A stretch of 64,000 bases of DNA. Origin: Ottowia testudinis (GTDB taxonomy: Bacteria; Pseudomonadota; Gammaproteobacteria; Burkholderiales; Burkholderiaceae_C). Location: NCBI RefSeq assembly GCF_017498525.1, contig NZ_CP071796.1, forward strand, positions 2,046,001-2,110,000. Reading direction: 5' to 3'. The notes below the pieces were generated by a model. That model was not told the DNA's origin, made no database searches, and was given only the letters and a program-made list of their open reading frames with translations. Positions 50,549 through 58,657 of this stretch are shown piece by piece. A program made the translations under genes and the position numbers. The number at the start of each line of letters is the position of its first letter. Within the stretch, counting starts at the first letter, position 1.

Positions 50549-51395
50549 GCCGTGCGCCCGCCGCTCGGCGATGCCCGGTATGGCAAACTCGCCAGCTTTT
50601 TTTGATGCGGTGCCAGCGTGCCTCCCGGCGCGTTCACCCCGACCCATGCAAGCCATTTCATCGCAGATTGCCGCCGAATTGAAAGTGCGCGAGGCACAGG
50701 TGCAGGCGGCCATCGACCTGCTCGACGGCGGCGCCACCGTTCCTTTTATCGCCCGCTACCGCAAAGAGGCCACCGGCGCCCTGGACGATGTCCAGATGCG
50801 TGAGCTGGAGGCCCGGCTGTCCTACCTGCGCGAGCTGCGCGATCGCCGCGCCGCCGTGCTCAAGAGCATCGACGAACAGGGCAAGCTCACGCCCGAGCTG
50901 CGCGCCGCCATCGACGCCGCGCCGACCAAGCAGGAGCTGGAAGACCTGTACCTGCCCTACAAGCCCAAGCGCCGCACCAAGGGCATGATCGCGCGCGAAT
51001 TCGGCATCGAGCCATTGGCTGACCAGCTGTGGGCCGACCCCACGCTCGACCCGCAAGAGGCCGCCCAGCCCTTCGTCAAAACCGAAAAAGGCGAGGGCGG
51101 CGAAGACTTCACCACCGTGCCCGCCGTGCTGGACGGCGTGCGCGACATCCTCTCCGAGCGCTGGGCCGAGGACGCGGCCCTGGTTCAATCCCTGCGCGAA
51201 TGGCTGTGGGCCGAAGGGCTGCTGCAAAGCAAACTGGCCGCCGGCAAGAACGAGCACGACCCCGAAGTCGCCAAGTTCCGCGACTACCACGACTACGACG
51301 AACCCATCGGCCGCGTGCCCAGCCACCGCGCGCTGGCCGTGTTCCGCGGGCGGGCGCTGGAGATTCTGGACGCCAAACTGGTGCTGCCTGAGCCT

Positions 51396-51532
51396 CTTTC
51401 TCCTTCCCCCGCTGGGGGAGCGAAACCAGCTCCCTCCCCCTCTGGGGGAGGGGTGGGTGAGGGCAAACCACGCCTACCGCGAGCGCCGCGCCCCCATCGC
51501 CACCTTCCCCCAGCGGGGGAAGGAGTCAATCT
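51396..51532 (+). repeat. Cluster of three C/G-rich hairpins inserted in tex
   Basis: Three inverted repeats occur: CCTTCCCCCGCTGGGGGAG at about 51402, CTCCCTCCCCCTCTGGGGGAGGGG at about 51430 (24 bases, split here as CTCCCTCCCCC and GGGGGAGGGG arms), and CCTTCCCCCAGCGGGGGAAGG at about 51503. The third matches the hairpin that ends purL. The insert length is not a multiple of three relative to the expected join, so the frame shifts. Confidence 0.8.
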
Positions 51533-52004
51533 CCCAGCCTGGCCGAAGGCCGCATCGCCCTGCACCTGGGCTGGAGCCACCAGGGCCGCGCGGCCGACGA
51601 CCTGCTGCGCAAGTGCGTGGCCTGGACCTGGCGCGTCAAGCTAAGTCTGTCCACCGAGCGCGACCTGTTCGCCCGTTTGCGCGACGACGCCGAGAAGGTC
51701 GCCATCAAGGTCTTCGCCGACAACCTGCGCGATCTGCTGCTGGCAGCGCCCGCCGGCCCGCGCGTGGTGATGGGGCTCGACCCCGGCATCCGCACCGGCG
51801 TGAAAGTCGCCGTGGTCGATGTCACGGGCAAGCTGGTCGACACCGCCACCGTCTACCCGCACGAGCCGCGCAAGGATTGGGACGGCAGCCTGCACACCTT
51901 GGCCAAGCTGGTCGACAAGCACGGCGTGCAGCTCATCGCCATCGGCAACGGCACCGCCAGCCGCGAGACCGACAAGCTGGCGGGCGACTTGATCAAATTA
52001 ATGC

Positions 52005-52060
52005 AGAAAGCGCTCCCAGCGCTTGCCGGACAAGCGCGAGCAGCTATCGAAAAGATAGTC
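52005..52060 (+). repeat. Dispersed palindromic repeat inside tex
   Basis: AGCGCTTGCCGGACAAGCGCGAGCAGCTATCG is a canonical copy, read in frame as [14 protein letters not shown] at about Tex residue 455, where relatives have a short loop. It adds about 12-15 residues without breaking the frame. Confidence 0.85.
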
Positions 52061-52209
52061 ATCAGCGAAGCCGGCGCGTCCGTCTATTCGGCCAGCGAAT
52101 ACGCCAGCCAGGAGCTGCCCGACGTCGACGTCAGCCTGCGCGGCGCCGCCAGCATCGCGCGGCGCCTGCAAGACCCGTTGGCCGAGCTGGTCAAGATCGA
52201 CCCCAAGTC

Positions 52210-52242
<33 letters not shown>

Positions 52243-53235
52243 CCAAAGCGAGCTGGCGCGCACGCTGGATGCGGTGGTGGAGGACTGCGTCAACGGCGTC
52301 GGCGTCGACCTGAACACCGCCAGCGCGCCGCTGCTGGCGCGCGTGTCGGGCCTGTCGGGAACCGTGGCCAAGGCGGTGGTGCGCTGGCGCGAGCAGCACG
52401 GCGCCTTCAAAAGCCGCCAGCAGTTGCTGGATGTGAGCGGGCTGGGCCCCAAGACCTTTGAACAAAGCGCGGGCTTTTTGCGCATTCGGGGGGGCGACAA
52501 CCCGCTCGACATGACCGGCGTGCACCCCGAAACCTACCCGGTGGTGGAGCAAATCATCGTCAAAACCGGCAAACCCATCGATCAAATCATGGGCCGCGCC
52601 GAGTTGTTGAAACCGCTCAAGCCCGAAACCTTTGCCACGCCGCAGTTCGGCGCCGTCACGGTCAAGGACATCCTGACCGAGCTGGAAAAGCCCGGCCGCG
52701 ACCCGCGCCCCGACTTTGCCGTGGCGCGCTTTAACGACGGTGTGGAAGACATCGCCGACCTGCGCGAAGGCATGGTGCTGGAAGGCACGGTGAGCAACGT
52801 CGCCGCCTTTGGCGCCTTCGTGGATCTGGGCGTGCACCAGGACGGGCTGGTGCACGTGAGCCAGCTGGCCAACAAGTTCGTGCAGGATGCGCGCGAAGTC
52901 GTCAAGACCGGGCAGATCGTGAAGGTGAAGGTGCTCGAAGTCGATGTGCCGCGCAAGCGCATCAGTTTGACGATGAAGCTGGATGCGCAGGCGCCCCGCC
53001 GCGACGCGCCGCGCGAGAACCGCTTTGAGGGCGCTGGGCGCGGGCGCGGCGCTTATTCAGGCGGCCAGCTGCCGACGGGCGGGGCCATGGCATCGGCGTT
53101 TGAAAAGCTCAAGGGCCTGCAAGGCAAATAAGCCAGCGCCTCGGCTGGGGGCCTCGTGCCCTTGGTAAGAATCGCAACACTGCAACCCTTGCTGAGTCCG
53201 CACCTGGACCCCGCGACGGGATCGTAGATGCGGTC

Positions 53236-54027
53236 TCAGTATTCGCCCAGCCCCCAGCCGCTCAGGTACGCAAAGTATTCGCGCAGCCAGGCGTTGTAGC
53301 GCGTGGCCAGCGGCACGGGCGCGCCCACGGCCTGCGGCTGCGCATAGCCCGCGCGGCGGGCGATGGCGGCGGCGCGCGGCGCGTGGAAATCACTGGTGAC
53401 GATCAGTACCGGCGCCATGGCGGGCGCGCCGTGTACCGCCAGCACGGCCTGCGAAAAACGCAGGTTCTCGTCGGTACTGGTGCTGCGGCCCTCCACCAGC
53501 AAGCGGCTGGCGGGCAGCCCCGCCGCATGCAGCGCGTCGGCCATCACCTGGCCTTCGGTGCAGGTGCGGCCCCAATCCGCGCCGCCGCTGGTCACCACCA
53601 AGGCTTGCGGCCAGCGCCGCGCCTCTTGCGCCGCCAGATCCAGCCGTGCCTGCAGCGTGGGCGAAGGTTTGCAATCCGGCGTGCCCGAGCCCAGCACCAC
53701 GATGGCGTGGGGCGGCGCGGTGGCCGTGGCGCCCGGCGTGTGGGCCACGTGGGCGAAGAAGAGCGCCAGGCTGACCAGCCACAGCGCCAGCCCCCAGCAC
53801 GCCAGCTGCCACGCGCGCTGGCAGCGCGGGCGCGCGCCCAGCCAGGCCCGCCAACGCGGCCAGCGCAGCGCCAGCACCATCGTCAGCACACCGCCCGCCA
53901 ACGGCAGCATCACCCCCAGGTGCATCAGGCCGCGCGACACCAGCCACAGTGCGTGGGCGGCGAGCAGGGCGCCGATCAGCGCGGCGGCCAGGCGTTGGGT
54001 GCGGTGTGTGGTGACAGGTGCCATCAT
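53236..54027 (-). CDS. YdcF-family DUF218 membrane protein
   Basis: 263 residues. Two to three N-terminal membrane helices (AALIGALLAAHALWLVSR, LPLAGGVLTMVLAL, LALWLVSLALFFAHVAH) are followed by a DUF218 domain: HAIVVLGSGTPDCKPSPTLQARLDLA, VVTSGGADWGRTCTEG, STSTDENLRFSQ and PVLIVTSDFHAPRAAAIARR. Relatives (SanA, ElyC) affect envelope integrity and lipid carrier use. ATG 54027 or 54024 could start it. It stands alone on the minus strand. Confidence 0.9.
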   Translation of the reverse strand: MMAPVTTHRTQRLAAALIGALLAAHALWLVSRGLMHLGVMLPLAGGVLTMVLALRWPRWRAWLGARPRCQRAWQLACWGLALWLVSLALFFAHVAHTPGATATAPPHAIVVLGSGTPDCKPSPTLQARLDLAAQEARRWPQALVVTSGGADWGRTCTEGQVMADALHAAGLPASRLLVEGRSTSTDENLRFSQAVLAVHGAPAMAPVLIVTSDFHAPRAAAIARRAGYAQPQAVGAPVPLATRYNAWLREYFAYLSGWGLGEY

Positions 54028-54062
54028 GGTTTAAAAATCATAGCTGCTAGCGCAGGACAGGC
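54028..54062. repeat. Half copy of dispersed palindrome
   Basis: AAATCATAGCTGCTAGCGCAGGAC keeps the left arm of the dispersed palindrome only; it lies in the divergent gap between the ydcF-like and GST genes. Confidence 0.55.
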
Positions 54063-54094
54063 GGGCGCAAACAGCCTATTTTCATAAAAATGAT

Positions 54095-54841
54095 ATGGTC
54101 AGCGTTGCCATGCTGCCGGTGCTCTACACCTTCCGCCGCTGCCCCTACGCCATGCGGGCACGCTGGGCGCTGCACGCGGCGGGCGTGGCGGTGGAGATGC
54201 GCGAGATCCTGCTGCGCGACAAGCCGCCGGCCTTGCTGGCCGCCTCGCCCAAAGGCACGGTGCCGGTGCTGGTGCTGCCCGGCGGCGCGGTAATCGACCA
54301 AAGCCTTCATGTCATGCACTGGGCGCTGGCGCAGCGCGACCCGCAGGGCTGGCTCGCGCCCGAGCGGGGCACGCTGGCCGATATGCTGGCTTTGATTGAG
54401 GCGTGCGAGCGCGACTTCAAGCCGCACCTGGACCGCGGCAAGTACGCCAGCCGCTATCGCACCGAATGGGTTCGCGCGGGGCATGACGAGGTGATGGACA
54501 AAGCCGCGTTCGCCGCGCGGAACGATGCCCAGGCGCTCCTGTTTTTGCAGCGCCTTGCGTGCGTCCTGCAAGCGCCAGAGGCCGAAAACACCCTCAACCC
54601 CAATGCAGCCAGCGCGGCGGGCCGCCACGCCGCGCCGTGTCTGTCCGGCAGCCATCCCGCGCTGGCCGACTTTGCCATCGTGCCTTTTGTCCGCCAGTTC
54701 GCCCGGCACGACGCAGCGCGTTTCGCCGCGCAGGCGCCGCCATCCGTCGCGGCGTGGATGAACCGCCTGTTGGCGCGCGGCGATTTCGAGGCGGTGATGG
54801 CCAAGCGCGCGGTCTGGTCATGGCGGGACGGGCAGGGCTGA
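54095..54841 (+). CDS. Glutathione S-transferase-like protein
   Basis: 248 residues from ATG 54095; ATG 54110 (MLPVLYTFRRCPYAMRARWAL) is the alternative and fits the usual family start. The thioredoxin-like N-terminal domain contains the CPYA motif, the cis-proline segment KGTVPVLVL and DQSLHVMHWAL. The C-terminal helical domain is present (FLQRLACVL, HPALADFAIVPFVRQFA). A glutaredoxin-like cysteine rather than Ser/Tyr suggests omega- or beta-like thiol transfer chemistry. The substrate is unknown. Confidence 0.9.
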   Translation: MVSVAMLPVLYTFRRCPYAMRARWALHAAGVAVEMREILLRDKPPALLAASPKGTVPVLVLPGGAVIDQSLHVMHWALAQRDPQGWLAPERGTLADMLALIEACERDFKPHLDRGKYASRYRTEWVRAGHDEVMDKAAFAARNDAQALLFLQRLACVLQAPEAENTLNPNAASAAGRHAAPCLSGSHPALADFAIVPFVRQFARHDAARFAAQAPPSVAAWMNRLLARGDFEAVMAKRAVWSWRDGQG

Positions 54842-54892
54842 CGCGCGTCCCCGCTACGATTCAGGGTTCTCTCAACCCACCCGAGCACCGCC

Positions 54893-55249
54893 ATGCAAAA
54901 CATTCTGATGATCGTCCATGCCCCGCCGTACGGCAGCGAACGCGTGCTGTCGGCCCTGCGTCTGGCACTGGCGCTGACGGGCCACGAGGCCGGCAAACCC
55001 GCGCTCAATGTGTTCCTGATGTCCGACGCCACCGTGCTGGCGCTGCCCAATCAGCAGGATGCCTCGGGCAACACGCTGCAGAAAATGCTGGAGCAGCTAA
55101 TCGGCCACGGCGTGCCGGTGCGCCTGTGCAAGACCTGCGCGGGCAACCGCGGGCTGCTTGATCTGCCGTTGATTTCGGGCGTGACCATTGGCACGCTGGC
55201 CGAGCTGGCCGAAGCCACGCTGGCGGCCGGCAAGGTCATCACGTTTTGA
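54893..55249 (+). CDS. DsrE-family protein
   Basis: 118 residues of the DsrE/F-like fold: MQNILMIVHAPPYGSERVLSALRLAL at the start and GVPVRLCKTCAGNRGL with a CxxC-like cysteine pair in the loop where sulfurtransferases carry the persulfide cysteine. It ends SGVTIGTLAELAEATLAAGKVITF. It may carry sulfur or act in thiol redox. It is downstream of the GST gene and 15 bases upstream of a hydrolase gene. Confidence 0.9.
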   Translation: MQNILMIVHAPPYGSERVLSALRLALALTGHEAGKPALNVFLMSDATVLALPNQQDASGNTLQKMLEQLIGHGVPVRLCKTCAGNRGLLDLPLISGVTIGTLAELAEATLAAGKVITF

Positions 55250-55264
55250 GGACGGGGCGCGGCC

Positions 55265-56401
55265 ATGCTGAGAAAAGCCTCGATCGCCATGGTGGCCGTG
55301 CTGCTGGCGCTGGTATTGATGCCGCTCTTGATGAAGCCGCGCAAGGCGGCGATCGACCCCGCCGTGTGCCATGGCCCGCGCTTGACCTTGCCCGAGCGCG
55401 AAAAGGCGTTTGAAGACGGTTACCAGGTCCATATGGACTACGGCTGCATCACCAAGGCGAGCTTCGAGGCCATGCAGAAGGCCGAAGCCGATCACGCCGC
55501 CGCACGCGCCAAGCGCGAGTTGCAGGACAAGCAGCGCGCCGCGCAAGAGGCCATCGAAGCCAGCCGCACGCTGGCCGACGTGCGCCGCAACTTCGTCACC
55601 GGGGTGCGCGCGCCGGGCACCGGCCAGCCGCTGCCCAAGCCGCCCGCCAGCCTGTTCGTGCGCGCCGATTACCAAAGCGCCGGGCGCACGCTGGCGGCCT
55701 TCGTGTCGCCCAACCCGGCGTCTGGCCAGCGCCACCCGGCCATCGTCTGGCTGACGGGGGGCGACAGCAGCACGCTGGACGATTTCTGGACCGAAGGCGC
55801 GGCGGGTAAGGACCAATCCGCCAGCGCGCTGCGCAAGGCCGGCGTGGTGATGTATTTCCCCACGCTGCGCGGCGGCAACCAGAACACAGGCCAGCGCGAG
55901 TTCTTCATGGGCGAGGTGGACGACGTGATCGCCGCCGCCGAACACTTGGCCTCGCTGCCGTACGTTGACCCACAGCGCATCTACCTGGGCGGCCACAGCA
56001 CCGGCGGCACGCTGGCCGCGCTGGCGGCCGAACTCAGCCCGCGTTTTGCCGGCGTGTTTGCCTTTGGGCCCGTGGCCGGCGTCAACGATTACGGGTTCGG
56101 CGTGCTGCCGGAAGGCATTCGCTTCGACGAGCAGGAAGCGCGCGTGCGCTCGCCGGTGCACTGGCTGCACGCGGTGCAAAGCCCGCTGTGGCTGATCGAG
56201 GGCGAGCGCGGCAACTCGCTCGATGCGCTGTGCCACGCCGCCGCCGGCCGCCCCAAGGTGCGCTGCCTGCGCGTGCCGGGGCACGACCATTTCAGCGTGC
56301 TGGGCGCCGTGCTGCCGCGGCTGGCCGCCCAGATCGTGGTGCCGCCGGATGGGGGCATTCGGCTGGAGGCGGCCGAACTGGGCCGCGCGCCCGGGTCCTG
56401 A
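55265..56401 (+). CDS. Exported or membrane-anchored alpha/beta hydrolase
   Basis: 378 residues. One N-terminal membrane helix (IAMVAVLLALVLMPLLM) anchors or exports it. A charged coiled region (about 60-105, rich in Glu/Lys/Ala) leads to a prolyl-oligopeptidase-like hydrolase domain. The nucleophile elbow GGHSTGGT has Ser245, and the histidine is in VPGHDHFSVLG near the end; the acidic residue is probably in the IEGERGNSLD region. FPTLRGGNQNTGQREFFMGEVDD is the family loop. The substrate, peptide or ester, is unknown. Confidence 0.88.
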   Translation: MLRKASIAMVAVLLALVLMPLLMKPRKAAIDPAVCHGPRLTLPEREKAFEDGYQVHMDYGCITKASFEAMQKAEADHAAARAKRELQDKQRAAQEAIEASRTLADVRRNFVTGVRAPGTGQPLPKPPASLFVRADYQSAGRTLAAFVSPNPASGQRHPAIVWLTGGDSSTLDDFWTEGAAGKDQSASALRKAGVVMYFPTLRGGNQNTGQREFFMGEVDDVIAAAEHLASLPYVDPQRIYLGGHSTGGTLAALAAELSPRFAGVFAFGPVAGVNDYGFGVLPEGIRFDEQEARVRSPVHWLHAVQSPLWLIEGERGNSLDALCHAAAGRPKVRCLRVPGHDHFSVLGAVLPRLAAQIVVPPDGGIRLEAAELGRAPGS

Positions 56402-56446
56402 CACACGCCAGCCGCCGCCGCCATTGCCGCCTTGCCAATTTCCGCC

Positions 56447-57589
56447 ATGCACGCCCTGAACCTCTACGCCGGCCCCGCCGCGCGCGGCCACATCGAACAC
56501 CACGGCCTGTCGCCCGGGCACGTGGGCGTGATTCCGGCCGCCGCGGGCGGGCCCAAGGGCTTGATCCTGGGGCCGCTGGACCGCTTCATTTTTGGCCAAT
56601 GGCTGCCGCAAAGCGCGCAAACGGTGCACTTGGTCGGCGCCAGCATCGGCGCCTGGCGCATGGCCACGGCTTGCATGCACGATCCGGCCGCGCACTTTCA
56701 GGCGCTGGAAACCGGCTACATCCACGGTGACATGACCGCACCGCCGGGCCGCAAGCTGCCGCTGCCAGAGCAGGTCAGCGCCACCTTCGCGCGCAACCTG
56801 CGCGAGATGTTCGACGGCCACGTACCGGCCATCCTGCGGCACCCGCGCTACCGGCTGCACGTAGTGACCTCGCGGGGGCGCCACGTGCTGGGGCGTGAGG
56901 GGCGTTTGCGCACCGCCGCGGGTTACCTGGGCGCGGCGCTCACCAATGCGGCGAGCCGGCGCGCCATGGGGTCGTGGATCGAGCGCGTGGTGTTCTCTGG
57001 CCCGGCGGGCGAGGGCGGGGCGCCCGCGCCGCTGCCTTTTGATACGCGTGACTACCGCACGCGGCAGGTGCTGCTCACGCCGGGCAACTTCTATCCCGCG
57101 CTGCAGGCCAGCGGCTCCATCCCTTTCGTGCTGCAGGCGGTGCACGACATTCCGGGCGCGCCGCGCGGCGCGTATTGGGACGGCGGCATCACCGACTACC
57201 ACCTGCATCTGATCTACAACGCTATATCTTCAATAGCTGCTGGCGCTTGTACATCAAGCGCTGGCGGCCAAAAAGACCAGCAATCCGGGCCCATCGTGCT
57301 GTACCCGCACTTCCAGCAGGCCGTGGTGCCTGGCTGGCTCGACAAGCCTTGGAAGCGCCGCCACGGCGCCACGCCCGCGCTGGATCACATGCTGCTGCTG
57401 GCGCCCAACCCGGAATGGGTGCGCACGCTGCCTGGCGGCAAACTTCCCGATCGCAACGATTTTCAACGCCTTGCCCACCCGGAGCGCGTGCAGGCCTGGA
57501 CCAGCGCCGTGCAGGCCGCGCGGCAGCTGGCCGACGAGTTCGCGGCCTGGCTGGCGCAGCCCGAGCCCGCGCGCGTTCAGCCGCTCTAA
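56447..57589 (+). CDS. Patatin-like phospholipase
   Basis: 380 residues from ATG 56447. The Ser-Asp dyad is visible: Ser66 in LVGASIGAWR (GxSxG) and Asp245 in YWDGGITDYHLHL (DGG). The glycine-rich oxyanion loop AAAGGPKGL lies 30 residues before the serine. Such enzymes deacylate phospholipids or storage lipids. Residues about 258-277 (ISSIAAGACTSSAGGQKDQQ) are encoded by a copy of the dispersed palindrome inserted in frame between the DGG strand and the next strand (IVLYPHFQQ). No signal peptide is seen. Confidence 0.86.
   Translation: MHALNLYAGPAARGHIEHHGLSPGHVGVIPAAAGGPKGLILGPLDRFIFGQWLPQSAQTVHLVGASIGAWRMATACMHDPAAHFQALETGYIHGDMTAPPGRKLPLPEQVSATFARNLREMFDGHVPAILRHPRYRLHVVTSRGRHVLGREGRLRTAAGYLGAALTNAASRRAMGSWIERVVFSGPAGEGGAPAPLPFDTRDYRTRQVLLTPGNFYPALQASGSIPFVLQAVHDIPGAPRGAYWDGGITDYHLHLIYNAISSIAAGACTSSAGGQKDQQSGPIVLYPHFQQAVVPGWLDKPWKRRHGATPALDHMLLLAPNPEWVRTLPGGKLPDRNDFQRLAHPERVQAWTSAVQAARQLADEFAAWLAQPEPARVQPL
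57219..57278 (+). repeat. Dispersed palindromic repeat inside patatin gene
   Basis: TCAATAGCTGCTGGCGCTTG, a short loop and CATCAAGCGCTGGCGGCCAAAA form a full copy. It is translated in frame, adding about 20 low-complexity residues a short way after the catalytic Asp. Confidence 0.85.
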
Positions 57590-57590
57590 C

Positions 57591-57687
57591 CCGGATATTT
57601 CACGGTGACCGTCTTTTTGCGGGCCTTTGCACCATGGAGCTTGGACTCGCATGGCCAATCCAATTTGGATCTGGCGATATCCGGGCT
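57591..57687. repeat. Possible 97-bp MITE-like element
   Basis: CCCGGATAT at the left and ATATCCGGG at the right are perfect 9-bp inverted ends around 79 bp of sequence with no gene. It directly follows the patatin stop. No target duplication is evident. It could be a solo remnant of an insertion sequence. Confidence 0.4.
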
Positions 57688-57824
57688 CAGGCCGGCCGAT
57701 GTCGGCCGTATCTGACATCCACCATCGGCCTTGGCCGACAAGCTCTCCGCCGCGATCAACCGGGTGCGGGCAACGCGGCCGCGTAGCATCGCTGCTGTCA
57801 CCCTGCAACAAAAAAGGCATACCC

Positions 57825-58454
57825 ATGACCCGCTCCCGCTTCGCACTTGGTTTGGCCACTGTCGCTGCCGCACTGGCGCTGGCGGGCTGTGAAACCTATG
57901 GCCCTGTTTATGGCTCCCCGGGCGGACCAGGTTATGGCTACCCGGTGGGCTCCCCCGTGGGCGGCGCCGTGAACAACTGGCCTGGCTATGGCGGCCCGGT
58001 TTACGGCCAACCCGACTATTCGCAGCCGGCCCATGGCGGCGTCTTCAGGTGCGAGAGCGAGCAGGGCGCCTACCGCGAATGCGGCGTGCCCGGCGGCGGT
58101 CAGGCAAGCTTGGTGCGCCAGCTGTCCGAATCGGCCTGCGTCCCCGGTCGCACCTGGGGCCAGCGCGGCGCGGCGGTGTGGGTCAACGCCGGCTGTCGCG
58201 CCGAATTCGCGGTGCAGGGCGGCTACGGATACGGCGGCGGCCCAGTGGGCGGCTATGCCGGTGGCGCCGTGGTGACCTGCAGCAGCGAAGAGGGCCGCAC
58301 CGCCACATGCGGCTGGGACCCGCGCATGGGCCGCCCGATGCTGATCGAGCAGCTGTCGTCCGCGCCCTGCCATGAAGGCATGAGCTGGGGCCAGTCGGGG
58401 CGCGGCGAAATCTGGGTCAGCCGCGGGTGCCGCGGACGCTTCGGCGTGCGTTGA
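57825..58454 (+). CDS. DUF3011 lipoprotein with two repeats
   Basis: 209 residues. The lipobox LALAGC marks a lipoprotein (Cys at about 22). A Gly/Tyr/Pro-rich linker (YGSPGGPGYGYPVGSPVGG) precedes two DUF3011 units: FRCESEQGAYRECGVPGGGQASLVRQLSESAC...WVNAGCRAEF, and TCSSEEGRTATCGW...LIEQLSSAPCHEG...WVSRGCRGRFGV. Each unit has four cysteines, probably two disulfides. The family function is unknown; location is periplasm or outer-membrane surface. Confidence 0.9.
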   Translation: MTRSRFALGLATVAAALALAGCETYGPVYGSPGGPGYGYPVGSPVGGAVNNWPGYGGPVYGQPDYSQPAHGGVFRCESEQGAYRECGVPGGGQASLVRQLSESACVPGRTWGQRGAAVWVNAGCRAEFAVQGGYGYGGGPVGGYAGGAVVTCSSEEGRTATCGWDPRMGRPMLIEQLSSAPCHEGMSWGQSGRGEIWVSRGCRGRFGVR

Positions 58455-58657
58455 GTGCACGCGGGCGGGCTAGGCGTCCGCCGGTTGAATCGACGCCGCC
58501 CGCATGGGCGATGGGTTCAATGACTCCGATGGCCAACGCCTGATCGCTTCGCGCCTGCGCCCCATTTGCGCGCTTGCAGCGGACGAGAAACCGCCATCCC
58601 GGAACGCCGCACAGCCCGGAGATAATGCCGCACTTGACGTGGGGCTAAAGAATAAAA

